From the NCBI RefSeq assembly GCF_900115735.1, contig NZ_FOXO01000002.1, positions 209,898-273,897 on the forward strand: a stretch of DNA of 64,000 bases. The letters run 5' to 3'. Source of the DNA: Butyrivibrio proteoclasticus (lineage in GTDB: Bacteria; Bacillota; Clostridia; Lachnospirales; Lachnospiraceae). The notes beneath the pieces are model-generated. The model saw nothing but the letters and a program-made list of their open reading frames with translations. It searched no databases and was not told the origin of the DNA. Numbering within the stretch: position 1 is the stretch's first letter; each line of letters starts with the position of its first letter. Shown one piece after another: positions 16,981-25,870 of this stretch. A program made the position numbers and the translations under genes.

Positions 16981-17739
16981 ATGGGTAATTTAGAAAACAA
17001 AGAAAAAGAATTTGCGGCTATTTTAAAGAATGTTACAAGAACAGCCAGAGAAAATAAAAACATAATCACATCAGAGGAAGTTAAAGAAGCTTTTTCTGAT
17101 CTTGAACTTGATGAAAAGCAGTTTGAAATGGTCTTTGAATACCTGAAAAGCCATAAGATAGGTGTTGACGAAGAGGCTGTTTTTACTGACGAGGATCTTT
17201 CTGAAGAAGAAAAGAACTATTTAGATGATTACATTGAAAGTTTAAATGCACTCCCAAGTTATACTGATGGTGAAAAAGAAGCTATAGCAATTGCTGCTTT
17301 GGCAGGGGAAAAGGATGCGCAGGAAAAGCTTATTTCCATGTATCTTCCCCTTGTAGTAGATGTTGCAAGGATGTATTCCGAACAGGGGGTATTTTTGGAA
17401 GACCTTATAGGGGAAGGAAATGTAGCTCTTACCAAGGGCGTTACAATGCTTGATGCTGTTGGGGAGCCATCTGAAGTTGAGGAATTTTTGTATAAACTGA
17501 TGCTTGATGCTATGGAGAATATTATTCAGGAGAATCTTGCAGAAGATACAGGAAGCCAGAAGGTTCTTAAACTTGTTCAGGAAGTTGCGGACAGGGCAAA
17601 AGAGCTTGCTGATGATCTCAGACGTAAAGTCACCGTAAAAGAGCTTATGGATGAGACAGGATGGGATGAAGATAAGATCAGAAGTGCCATAAAGTTCAGC
17701 GGCGACAACATTGAAGATCTTGACAGCGGAGAGAAGTAA
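16981..17739 (+). CDS. Sigma-70-like protein lacking region 4
   Basis: 252 residues with ribosome site AAAGGAGC. Residues about 1-60 resemble a small region 1.1-like helical domain (KEFAAILKNVTRTARENKN ... SHKIGVDEE). About 90-170 matches sigma region 2: LPSYTDGEKEAIAIAALAGE, then LISMYLPLVVDVARMY, and FLEDLIGEGNVALTKGV, the counterpart of the DLIQEGNxGLMKA core-binding motif. About 200-240 (KVTVKELMDETGWDEDKIRSAIK) matches region 3 or a sigma-like helix-turn-helix. No region 4 follows and the protein ends in SGEK. The aromatic residues used for -10 melting are not obvious. It could bind core polymerase without -35 recognition; this is inference. Confidence 0.7.
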   Translation: MGNLENKEKEFAAILKNVTRTARENKNIITSEEVKEAFSDLELDEKQFEMVFEYLKSHKIGVDEEAVFTDEDLSEEEKNYLDDYIESLNALPSYTDGEKEAIAIAALAGEKDAQEKLISMYLPLVVDVARMYSEQGVFLEDLIGEGNVALTKGVTMLDAVGEPSEVEEFLYKLMLDAMENIIQENLAEDTGSQKVLKLVQEVADRAKELADDLRRKVTVKELMDETGWDEDKIRSAIKFSGDNIEDLDSGEK

Positions 17740-17747
17740 TTAAGCAT

Positions 17748-18164
17748 ATGCAGAATATTGTAAATGAAGATGATTTCAAGTATTACATGCAGGATATTGA
17801 AAGATATTATTTTGGAGCTCGTTATAACTATAATGAGCTCTTAAATAATGAGATGGTCCCATTTAAGTTCAAGACCATAATAACAAAATATATTAAAGAT
17901 GAAGTTGATCTTGATACAAGTCTTGAGAGTCATCTCTACTATATAGAAAAAGATAGTTTTGATTATAAACTCTATAGGCAGCTCAGACTCAGGATCAGAA
18001 CATCTCAATATAAAGATCCTTTAAATCATGAAAAGGGTTTTAAAGAGAAAGTCTATACAATAGAACAGCTTGTAAAAATGAATAAGGATGAAAAAGAAGA
18101 GAAGGGAATCATTATCAGAGAACTAATCATATCAAAACTCGCTCTTTTGGGTTTTTCTATATAA
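17748..18164 (+). CDS. Conserved hypothetical protein, 138 residues
   Basis: Not recognised. A Tyr- and Asp-rich N-terminal half (DFKYYMQDIERYYFGARYNYNELL), then a charged helical half (YRQLRLRIRTSQYKDP) ending in EEKGIIIRELIISKLALLGFSI. No membrane segment or signal peptide. It starts 8 bases after the sigma-like gene, so the two are probably co-translated, and it ends just before a strong bidirectional terminator. A partner or modulator of the sigma-like protein is possible from context only. Confidence 0.55.
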   Translation: MQNIVNEDDFKYYMQDIERYYFGARYNYNELLNNEMVPFKFKTIITKYIKDEVDLDTSLESHLYYIEKDSFDYKLYRQLRLRIRTSQYKDPLNHEKGFKEKVYTIEQLVKMNKDEKEEKGIIIRELIISKLALLGFSI

Positions 18165-18191
18165 AAAATAGAAGAGTAATAAGCAATAAAA

Positions 18192-18216
18192 AACTACCTG
18201 ACTCCAGGTAGTTTTT
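18192..18216. terminator. Bidirectional intrinsic terminator
   Basis: AACTACCTG / CAGGTAGTT is a perfect 9-bp stem with an ACTC loop and TTTTT on the plus side; the minus side also runs into T residues (AAAAAA at 18188). It separates the plus-strand 138-residue gene from convergent rpmB. Confidence 0.85.
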
Positions 18217-18227
18217 ATTATTACTTA

Positions 18228-18413
18228 TTAAGCTCTTTCAACCTTGTTAGATCTAAGGCAACTTGCGCAAACGTGCATTCTCTTTGACTGACCGTTGACC
18301 TTAACAGCAACGTGCTGAACGTTTGACTTCCAAACTCTGTTAGATCTTCTATGAGAATGGCTTACGTTGTTACCGAAATGAACGCCCTTGCCACAAATAT
18401 CACATTTAGCCAT
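18228..18413 (-). CDS. rpmB: 50S ribosomal protein L28
   Basis: 61 residues. Opens with MAKCDICGKG and closes with HVCASCLRSNKVERA, so both zinc-binding CxxC pairs are present (the zinc-containing C+ form). The centre SHSHRRSNRVWKSNVQHV is typical of L28. Ribosome site AAGGAGGTGT on the minus strand, 5 bases before ATG. It is monocistronic and divergent from the asp23-fakA genes, which is its usual position in Firmicutes. Confidence 0.96.
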   Translation of the reverse strand: MAKCDICGKGVHFGNNVSHSHRRSNRVWKSNVQHVAVKVNGQSKRMHVCASCLRSNKVERA

Positions 18414-18484
18414 TTTGACACCTCCTTATAAGCCATGTAATCGCAAATAAATAGCATATTATTGCTTTGTTTCGCAACATTGAT

Positions 18485-18513
18485 ATATTAGCAGAAACGA
18501 AAACTAATTGCAA
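18485..18513 (-). promoter_or_regulatory. rpmB promoter
   Basis: On the minus strand TTGCAA (18513-18508), a 17-base spacer, and TAATAT (18490-18485), about 75 bases before the rpmB start. Close to the sigma-A consensus. Confidence 0.65.
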
Positions 18514-18558
18514 GAGAAATATACAAAATTTATGGTTTATTTTTTTATTAACTGCTAT

Positions 18559-18564
18559 TATAAT
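18559..18564 (+). promoter_or_regulatory. Candidate -10 box for asp23-fakA
   Basis: A perfect TATAAT lies 57 bases before the asp23 start in the divergent gap. The -35 position holds only a weak TTTATT, so the assignment is tentative. Confidence 0.4.
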
Positions 18565-18620
18565 ACTATATGGTATGCGAAAAAGGCAGTCAGTAGCACT
18601 GCTTGTTAAGGAGGAATTAT

Positions 18621-18983
18621 ATGAAAGCTTCTGTGGTAAACACACACATGGGAAATATTTCTATTGATAATGAAGTTATTGCCCAGTATGCTGGTGCAGT
18701 CGCAATGGAATGCTTTGGAATTGTCGGAATGGCCAATGTTAACGTCAAGGATGGCCTTGTTAGCCTTCTTAAGCTTGATTCCATGACAAGAGGCATTAAC
18801 GTTACACTTGATGATAACAACAAGCTTAGACTTGACTTTCATGTTATAGTAGCTTATGGAGTTAGTATATCAGCAGTATCTGATAACCTTATCGACACTG
18901 TAAAATATAAAGTAGAAGAATTTACCGGGCTCGAAATCGAGAAGATTAATATCTACATCGAAGGCGTCCGTGTTATAGATTAA
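18621..18983 (+). CDS. Asp23/Gls24 family protein (YloU-like)
   Basis: 120 residues from ATG 18621, chosen because TTAAGGAGG sits 7 bases upstream; a TTG six codons earlier overlaps it. The protein shows the Asp23 pattern: GNISIDNEVIAQYAGAVAME, FGIVGMANVN, LDFHVIVAYGVSISAVSDNL, and VNIYIEGVRV-like IEKINIYIEGVRV. Members are small cytosolic or membrane-associated proteins linked to envelope homeostasis. Directly upstream of fakA, the same pair as yloU-yloV in Bacillus. Confidence 0.9.
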   Translation: MKASVVNTHMGNISIDNEVIAQYAGAVAMECFGIVGMANVNVKDGLVSLLKLDSMTRGINVTLDDNNKLRLDFHVIVAYGVSISAVSDNLIDTVKYKVEEFTGLEIEKINIYIEGVRVID

Positions 18984-19016
18984 TTGGCTCGATTGAGTTC
19001 TAGGAGGAATTAAGTT

Positions 19017-20801
19017 TTGAGTAATAATGTAATTGACGCTAAGCTGTTGTCAAAAATGTTTTTAGCTGGTGCCAAGAATCTTGAGGCAAAAAAGGAATGG
19101 ATAAACGAACTTAACGTTTTCCCTGTTCCGGATGGAGATACAGGCACAAATATGACAATGACTATCATGTCAGCAGCTAAAGAGGTTTCAGGTCTTGGCG
19201 ATAGCAGCGACATGGCATCCATTTGTAAGGCTATTTCATCTGGTTCACTTCGTGGAGCCAGAGGTAACTCCGGAGTTATTCTTTCACAGCTCCTTAGAGG
19301 ATTTACCAAGATTGTAAAAGAACATGATGAAGTTAATGTAGAGATTCTTTCAGCTGCTTTTGATAAGGCTGTAGAAACTGCATATAAGGCTGTAATGAAG
19401 CCTAAGGAAGGAACAATCCTTACTGTTGCAAAGGGAGCGGCAGAAAAAGCCCACGAACTTGCAGTAGAGGGAACGGATGATATCGAGTATTTCTGCAGCG
19501 AAGTTATTAAATATGCAGATGAAGTGCTTGCCAAGACACCGGATATGCTCCCTGTTCTTAAGCAGGCTGGTGTTGTAGACTCTGGCGGACAGGGCCTTAT
19601 GCAGGTTCTTAAGGGTGCTCTTGATTGCTATCTTGGAAAAGAAATTGATCTTTCCATAAATGAAGAAGCTATGACACCTGGTGCAAAGGCTGGCGCAGCT
19701 GGCAAGGAAGTTGAAGAAGCTGATATTAAATTTGGTTATTGCACAGAATTTATTGTTCTTTTGTCTAAACCTCTTAATATCAAGCAGGAGATAGACTTTA
19801 AGTCTTTCCTTGAATCCATTGGTGACAGCATTGTAATGGTGGCTGATGACGAAATCTGTAAAGTTCACGTACATTCCAATGATCCTGGTCTTGCTATTCA
19901 GAGAGCTCTTATGTATGGTCAGCTTTCAAACATGAAGATTGACAATATGAGAATGGAGCACAGAGAGAAACTATTCCATGAAAATAATGATGGTTCTTGG
20001 GCTGAAATTAAGACTGAGATAAATGGTGCTGCTGAGCTTACACCTACATATTTACCTGGTGATGATATTCCGCTTGGTGATAGGGTTGAACTTAATGATG
20101 AGAAGGAAGAAACTCCTGAGATGCCTCACAAAGAAGTTGGTTTTGTTACTGTATGTGCTGGCGATGGTCTTGCAGAGATATTCAGAGGACTTGGTGTTGA
20201 TTATGTCATTGAAGGTGGACAGACAATGAACCCTAGCACAGCAGACATTATGGATGCTGTTGAAAAGGTTAATGCTGATACTGTCATTGTGCTTCCTAAT
20301 AATAAGAATATTATTCTTGCAGCTAATCAAGCAGCAATTATGGCAGAGGATTCAGATGATGGTAAAAAGATTGTAGTTGTTCCTTCAAAGACAGTGCCTC
20401 AGGGAGTAACGGCTATAATCAACTTCGTTCCTGATGTGGCGCTTGAAGATAATATAGCAGCTATGACGGATTCTCTTTCAACAGTTAACACAGGTGAAGT
20501 GACATATGCTGTAAGAGATACAGTTATTGATGATGTTCAGATTAAACAGGGCGATTACATGGGTATTGGCGATTCAGGAATTCTTTCGGTAGGAGCTGAA
20601 ATCGCTGATGTAACTTATAACATGCTTGAAAAGATGATGAATGACGATCTAGAACTTATCAGTGTTTATTATGGTGATGAAGTTGAAGAAAAAGATGCTG
20701 AGGATTTAAAGAATAAAATCAGTGAAAAGTATCCTCAGTGTGATGTGGAACTTCAGTATGGCGGGCAACCAATATATTACTATATAGTTTCTGCAGAATA
20801 A
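19017..20801 (+). CDS. fakA: Fatty acid kinase catalytic subunit FakA (DAK2 domain, YloV)
   Basis: 594 residues starting at TTG 19017 with TAGGAGGAA 8 bases upstream; no better ATG exists. The DhaL/DAK2 ATP-binding domain spans about 10-200 (ELNVFPVPDGDTGTNM with the Mg-nucleotide Asp residues, SGSLRGARGNSGVILSQLLRG, VDSGGQGLMQV). A central linker domain and a C-terminal DegV-like domain follow. FakA phosphorylates fatty acids bound to a FakB (DegV) protein, feeding host or external fatty acids into phospholipids. A candidate FakB is encoded at 23013, after recG. Confidence 0.92.
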   Translation: MSNNVIDAKLLSKMFLAGAKNLEAKKEWINELNVFPVPDGDTGTNMTMTIMSAAKEVSGLGDSSDMASICKAISSGSLRGARGNSGVILSQLLRGFTKIVKEHDEVNVEILSAAFDKAVETAYKAVMKPKEGTILTVAKGAAEKAHELAVEGTDDIEYFCSEVIKYADEVLAKTPDMLPVLKQAGVVDSGGQGLMQVLKGALDCYLGKEIDLSINEEAMTPGAKAGAAGKEVEEADIKFGYCTEFIVLLSKPLNIKQEIDFKSFLESIGDSIVMVADDEICKVHVHSNDPGLAIQRALMYGQLSNMKIDNMRMEHREKLFHENNDGSWAEIKTEINGAAELTPTYLPGDDIPLGDRVELNDEKEETPEMPHKEVGFVTVCAGDGLAEIFRGLGVDYVIEGGQTMNPSTADIMDAVEKVNADTVIVLPNNKNIILAANQAAIMAEDSDDGKKIVVVPSKTVPQGVTAIINFVPDVALEDNIAAMTDSLSTVNTGEVTYAVRDTVIDDVQIKQGDYMGIGDSGILSVGAEIADVTYNMLEKMMNDDLELISVYYGDEVEEKDAEDLKNKISEKYPQCDVELQYGGQPIYYYIVSAE

Positions 20802-20817
20802 TTATAGATTAACCATG

Positions 20818-20847
20818 AGCCAGGCTTTATTTGCCTGGCTTTAATTT
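20818..20847 (+). terminator. Intrinsic terminator between fakA and recG
   Basis: AGCCAGGC / GCCTGGCT form a perfect 8-bp stem with a TTTATTT loop, followed by TTAATTTT. It may be partial, since recG has no obvious promoter in the remaining 20 bases. Confidence 0.75.
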
Positions 20848-20867
20848 TCTTTATTGCGAGGTGTATT

Positions 20868-22937
20868 TTGGGGAGCAGAGAACTTGAAGAGAGAGTTATA
20901 AATTTAAAAGGCATTGGAGAAAAAACTGCAAAGCTTTTTGAAAAATGTGGTGTTTATACATGCGGAGATTTGATCAGGTATTATCCAAGAACATACGATA
21001 TTTATGGAAATATTGTAAACGCGTGTGATATGAAGCCTGGCGAGGTTAATGCATGTAAACTTACAATTATTGGAAGTATTGTTAAGAGAAGAGTAAGAAA
21101 TCTTTCAATCATTGCATTTGAAGCTGCTGATCAGACTGCCAGAGTAAAAATGACATATTTTAACGCTCCTTATCTTGCAAGTGTGTTAAAGCCAGGAACA
21201 AGTCATGTATTTAGAGGCACGGTTCAAAAAAAAGGAAATTTTCTTGCAATGGATCAGCCTAAAATGTATAAACTTGATGAGTATATGTCTCTTGTGGGAC
21301 AGATGCAGCCTAGATATCCTTTGGTTAAGGGATTAACAAATAATATTGTAATAAAGGCGATGCATGAAGCTTTCAAAAGTACAGGAAAATTTGAAGAATA
21401 TCTTCCGGAGGATATAATTAAAAGCCATAATCTTATAAGCTATAGTGAAGCAACGGTAGGCATCCATTTTCCTTCAAATGAGAAAGCACTTGAAAAAGCC
21501 AGAAGGCGACTTGCTTATGATGAGTTTTTGCTTTTTGTGCTTAAATTAAGACTGCTAAAAAAATCGCAGGAAATAATTAAGAATGTGTATCCTATGATTG
21601 ATGTAGCGGACACAAAACGACTCTTAGAAAAACTTCCATATAAGCTTACTAATGCTCAGATGAGCGCCTGGGAAGATATAAAAAGTGATCTTTCGGGCGA
21701 AACGGTTATGAACAGGCTTATTCAGGGAGATGTGGGATCGGGAAAAACTATTATTTCTTTACTTGCTCTTTTGACGGCAGCTGCAAATGGATATCAAGGA
21801 GCTCTTATGGCACCTACTGAAGTTTTGGCTGCGCAGCATTATGAGAGCTTCATGGATATTATTAACAAATATGGTCTGAAGGCGTTAAAGCCTGTTCTTT
21901 TGACGGGAGCACTTTCTGCAAAGGAAAAGAAAGAAGCTCAAAGAAAGATAAGTGAGGGAGAGGTTAACTGCATAATAGGTACAAATGCACTTATTCAGGA
22001 GAAGGTGAATTATAAAAATCTTGCTCTTGTGGTTACGGATGAACAGCACAGATTCGGAGTTCGTCAGAGAGAATCACTGGCAGGAAAAGGCGATAAGGTA
22101 CATGTTCTTTTGATGAGTGCCACTCCTATTCCTCGAACACTTGCAATCATTCTTTATGGTGATCTGCACATTTCAATAGTTAATGAAATGCCGGGTGGAA
22201 GAAAGCCAATAAAGAACTGTGTTGTAGGAACAGATTACAGACCTACAGCTTATAAGTTTATAAAAAGCCAGGTTGAAGCAGGACATCAGGCTTATGTGAT
22301 TTGTCCGATGATTGAAGAGGGTGAACTTGATAACGTTGAAAATGTCACTGATTATACAGAAAAACTTAGGGCGGCTCTGCCATCAGGTATAAGAGTTGAC
22401 ATGCTTCACGGAAAAATGAAGCCGCTTGAAAAAGACAAAATAATGGATGCTTTTGCAAGGAAAGACATCGATGTTCTTGTCTCTACAACTGTTATAGAAG
22501 TTGGTATAAATGTTCCAAATGCCACAGTTATGATGATTGAGAATGCTGAGCGATTTGGACTTTCACAGCTTCATCAGCTTCGTGGAAGAGTAGGAAGAGG
22601 AGATGCACAGTCTTATTGCATTTTCCTTAACACCTCTGATTCGAAGGAAGCCAGGGAAAGACTTGATATTATGAATAAATCTAATGATGGTTTTAAAATT
22701 GCTGAAGAGGATTTAAGGCAAAGAGGTCCTGGCGATTTATTTGGCGTTCGACAAAGCGGTGATCTTAATTTTCGTGTTGGCGATATATATCATGACAGTG
22801 ATCTTGTTAAAGAATCAGCAATGGATGCTGACAGAATTTTGGCAAAAGATCCAGACCTTGAGATGACACAACATAGTGTATTAAAAGAATTGCTGCGCAC
22901 AAAATCGGCAAATTCAGTTGACTTTGCAACATTATAA
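20868..22937 (+). CDS. recG: ATP-dependent DNA helicase RecG
   Basis: 689 residues, TTG start at 20868 with GCGAGGTG upstream. RecG drives branch migration and fork reversal. The N-terminal wedge/OB domain spans about 1-150 (LKGIGEKTAKLFEKCGV). SF2 motifs follow: LIQGDVGSGKT (Walker A, about 285), MAPTEVLAAQH (Ia), VVTDEQHRFGVRQR (DExH variant, about 388), MSATPIPRTLA (III), VSTTVIEVGINVPNA (V) and QLHQLRGRVGRG (VI). Length is normal. Lies between fakA and the DegV gene, as in many Firmicutes. Confidence 0.97.
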   Translation: MGSRELEERVINLKGIGEKTAKLFEKCGVYTCGDLIRYYPRTYDIYGNIVNACDMKPGEVNACKLTIIGSIVKRRVRNLSIIAFEAADQTARVKMTYFNAPYLASVLKPGTSHVFRGTVQKKGNFLAMDQPKMYKLDEYMSLVGQMQPRYPLVKGLTNNIVIKAMHEAFKSTGKFEEYLPEDIIKSHNLISYSEATVGIHFPSNEKALEKARRRLAYDEFLLFVLKLRLLKKSQEIIKNVYPMIDVADTKRLLEKLPYKLTNAQMSAWEDIKSDLSGETVMNRLIQGDVGSGKTIISLLALLTAAANGYQGALMAPTEVLAAQHYESFMDIINKYGLKALKPVLLTGALSAKEKKEAQRKISEGEVNCIIGTNALIQEKVNYKNLALVVTDEQHRFGVRQRESLAGKGDKVHVLLMSATPIPRTLAIILYGDLHISIVNEMPGGRKPIKNCVVGTDYRPTAYKFIKSQVEAGHQAYVICPMIEEGELDNVENVTDYTEKLRAALPSGIRVDMLHGKMKPLEKDKIMDAFARKDIDVLVSTTVIEVGINVPNATVMMIENAERFGLSQLHQLRGRVGRGDAQSYCIFLNTSDSKEARERLDIMNKSNDGFKIAEEDLRQRGPGDLFGVRQSGDLNFRVGDIYHDSDLVKESAMDADRILAKDPDLEMTQHSVLKELLRTKSANSVDFATL

Positions 22938-23012
22938 AAGTAATATTATTCTAGTGTAATAGTAAGAAAATAGGAGGATTATCGGCTTTTTTGTCGGTAG
23001 AATATCTATATT

Positions 23013-23882
23013 ATGTCTAAAATTGCAGTTGTTACAGATAGTAATAGTGGTGTAACTCAAAGTCAGGCCAATGAATTAGGGCTTTTTGTTGTTCCTATGC
23101 CGTTTATGATAAATGATCAGGATTTTTATGAAGATATAAATCTTACGCAGGAGCAATTTTATACCAAACTTGGCGAGGACGCTGCCGTTTCAACAAGCCA
23201 GCCAACTCCGGATTCACTTATGACTCTTTGGGATAAGGTTTTGCAGGATTATGACCAGATTATATATATTCCTATGAGCAGCGGACTTTCAGGTTCCTGC
23301 CAGAGTGCGTATATGATCGCACAGGAAGAATATGAGGGAAAGGTTTTTGTTGTTGATAACCAGAGAATATCTGTTACTCAAAGACAATCTGCTCTTGATG
23401 CACTTGAGATGGCAAAAGCCGGCTTATCAGCAGAAGAGATTGTCAAAAACCTTATGGATAATAAATTTGAGTCAAGTATATATATTATGCTTGATACTCT
23501 TTATTATCTAAAAAAAGGCGGAAGGATAACACCTGCTGCGGCAGCTCTTGGAACACTCCTTCGTTTAAAACCTGTTCTCCAGATACAGGGTGAGAAGCTT
23601 GATGCATTTGCTAAAGCTCGTACGACCAATCAGGGTAAAAACATAATGATAAATGCCATAAAGGCTGACATCGAAAACAGATTCGGTGGTATGGAGGCAA
23701 AAGATTTTTATATTGCATGTGCTTATACTAAGGATTTAGAAGCAGCTACAGCTTGGAAAAAAGAAGTAGAAGAAGCATTCCCTGGATTTGATATCCATAT
23801 GGATCCGCTTTCTTTATCAGTTGCCTGCCACATTGGACCAGGGGCTTTGGCAGTAACTGTTACCAAAAAATTACATTTTTAG
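23013..23882 (+). CDS. DegV family fatty-acid-binding protein, candidate FakB
   Basis: 289 residues. Begins MSKIAVVTDSNSGV and contains TSQPTPDSLM, YIPMSSGLSGSCQSA, MLDTLYYLKKGGRI and HIGPGALAVTV, all hallmarks of DegV proteins that hold a fatty acid for phosphorylation by FakA. The start is set by this conserved opening; a GGAGG lies 35 bases upstream, too far to serve ATG 23013, so initiation may be weak or an upstream short reading frame may be translated. Same-strand neighbour of recG and fakA. Confidence 0.88.
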   Translation: MSKIAVVTDSNSGVTQSQANELGLFVVPMPFMINDQDFYEDINLTQEQFYTKLGEDAAVSTSQPTPDSLMTLWDKVLQDYDQIIYIPMSSGLSGSCQSAYMIAQEEYEGKVFVVDNQRISVTQRQSALDALEMAKAGLSAEEIVKNLMDNKFESSIYIMLDTLYYLKKGGRITPAAAALGTLLRLKPVLQIQGEKLDAFAKARTTNQGKNIMINAIKADIENRFGGMEAKDFYIACAYTKDLEAATAWKKEVEEAFPGFDIHMDPLSLSVACHIGPGALAVTVTKKLHF

Positions 23883-23927
23883 TTTGAATTTATATTATTA
23901 GAAAATAGTTTTGAAAAGGGGTTTTGA

Positions 23928-25850
23928 ATGGCTGCATACGAACAATATGACGCTTCTAGTATTACTGTTTTGGAGGGCCTTGAGGCTGTAAGGAAGCGTC
24001 CTGGTATGTATATTGGCAGTGTTTCTACAAGAGGTCTTAATCATCTTGTTTATGAAATTGTAGATAACGCTGTCGATGAACATCTTGCAGGTTTCTGCAC
24101 AAAAATCCATGTTACTTTAGAGGCTGATGGTTCAGCTACAGTTGAAGATAATGGTAGAGGTATTCCTGTAGGAATGCATGCTAAAGGCGTAACTGCTGAG
24201 CGTGTCGTTCTTACTACTCTTCATGCCGGTGGAAAATTTGATAATAATGCATATAAGACCAGCGGTGGTCTTCATGGTGTTGGCTCATCTGTTGTAAATG
24301 CTTTGTCAACAAGGATGAGCGTCAGAATTAAAAAAGATGGCTATATTTATGAAGACAGTTATGAGAGAGGTATTCCAACAACTAAGCTTGAGAATGGCCT
24401 TTTAGTTCCTGTTGGCACAACAAAAGAAAATGGAACTACTATAAACTTTTTGCCAGATGATACTATCTTTGAAAAAACAAGGTTCAAGGAAGATGATATT
24501 AAGTCAAGACTACATGAAACTGCTTATCTTAATCCTTCACTTACGATAGTTTTTCAAGATAAGCGACCTGGTGTAGAGGAGTATGTTGAATTCCATGAGC
24601 CTGACGGAATCACAGGATTTATCAAGGATATGAACAAGTCAAAAGAGGCTGTTCATGATGTTATATCTTTTTCTGGTGAAAGCGAAGGTGTAGAGGTTGA
24701 AGTAGCATTTCAGTATGTTAATGAATTCCATGAGGAAGTTCTTGGATTTTGTAATAATATCTATAATGCAGAAGGCGGTACACATCTAACCGGCTTTAAG
24801 ACAATGTTTACCAATGTCATAAACCAGTATGCCAGAGAGCTTAACATATTAAAGGACAAAGACAATAACTTCACGGGTACCGATGTAAGAAACGGTATGA
24901 CTGCTGTTGTTTCAATAAAGCATCCGGATCCAAGATTTGAAGGACAGACAAAGACAAAGCTTGATAATCAGGATGCAGCCAAGATTGTTTCCAAGATTAC
25001 AGGCGAAGAAGTTACAAGGTTCTTTGACAGAAATATTGAAACATTAAAGGCGATAATTGCTTGCGCTGAAAAAGCTGCCAAAATCAGGAAAACAGAAGAA
25101 AAAGCTAAGACTAATATGCTTACAAAGCAGAAGTACTCATTTGATTCAAATGGTAAGCTTGCTAACTGTATCAGCAAGGATGCTTCTAAATGTGAGATAT
25201 TCATAGTCGAGGGAGATTCTGCCGGTGGCAGCGCTAAAATGGCCCGAGATAGGAACTTCCAGGCAATATTACCTATTAGAGGAAAAATACTTAACGTTGA
25301 AAAAGCAAGTATTGATAAAGTCTTGGCTAATGCAGAGATAAAGACAATGATCAATGCCTTTGGCTGCGGATTTTCTGAAGGATACGGCAATGATTTTGAT
25401 ATAAACAAATTAAGATATGACAAAATTATTATCATGGCCGATGCCGATGTCGATGGTGAGCATATTTCTACGCTTCTTTTGACATTATTCTACAGATTTA
25501 TGCCAGAGCTTATTTTCCAGGGACATGTTTATATTGCTATGCCTCCTCTTTATAAGGCTTTGCCTGCCAGAGGAAAAGAAGAATATCTCTATGATGACAG
25601 TGCGCTTGCAAAATACAGGAATACTCATAAGGGTTCTTTTACTCTCCAGAGATATAAAGGTCTTGGTGAGATGGATCCCGCTCAGCTTTGGGAGACAACA
25701 CTTGATCCGGAAAAGAGATTATTAAAGCTTGTTGAGATTGAGGATGCTAAGATGGCATCTCAGATGACAGAGCTTCTTATGGGAATCGATGTGCCTCCAA
25801 GACGTGATTTTATACATCAGCATGCAACTGATGCTGAATTAGATATTTAA
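23928..25850 (+). CDS. parE: Type IIA DNA topoisomerase subunit B (topoisomerase IV ParE type)
   Basis: 640 residues; GGGG-type ribosome site. The GHKL ATPase domain has LEGLEAVRKRPGMYIGS, EIVDNAVDEH, EDNGRGIPVGMH and YKTSGGLHGVGSSVVNALS; the transducer follows; the TOPRIM domain has VEGDSAGGSAKMARDR and MADADVDGEH; the tail has QRYKGLGEMDPAQLWETT. Both GyrB and ParE share these. Assignment as ParE rests on the partner at 25871 lacking a clear GyrA box and on location away from dnaA/recF, so it is moderately firm. Confidence 0.85.
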   Translation: MAAYEQYDASSITVLEGLEAVRKRPGMYIGSVSTRGLNHLVYEIVDNAVDEHLAGFCTKIHVTLEADGSATVEDNGRGIPVGMHAKGVTAERVVLTTLHAGGKFDNNAYKTSGGLHGVGSSVVNALSTRMSVRIKKDGYIYEDSYERGIPTTKLENGLLVPVGTTKENGTTINFLPDDTIFEKTRFKEDDIKSRLHETAYLNPSLTIVFQDKRPGVEEYVEFHEPDGITGFIKDMNKSKEAVHDVISFSGESEGVEVEVAFQYVNEFHEEVLGFCNNIYNAEGGTHLTGFKTMFTNVINQYARELNILKDKDNNFTGTDVRNGMTAVVSIKHPDPRFEGQTKTKLDNQDAAKIVSKITGEEVTRFFDRNIETLKAIIACAEKAAKIRKTEEKAKTNMLTKQKYSFDSNGKLANCISKDASKCEIFIVEGDSAGGSAKMARDRNFQAILPIRGKILNVEKASIDKVLANAEIKTMINAFGCGFSEGYGNDFDINKLRYDKIIIMADADVDGEHISTLLLTLFYRFMPELIFQGHVYIAMPPLYKALPARGKEEYLYDDSALAKYRNTHKGSFTLQRYKGLGEMDPAQLWETTLDPEKRLLKLVEIEDAKMASQMTELLMGIDVPPRRDFIHQHATDAELDI

Positions 25851-25870
25851 GGTTTGTTAGGGGAATAACA

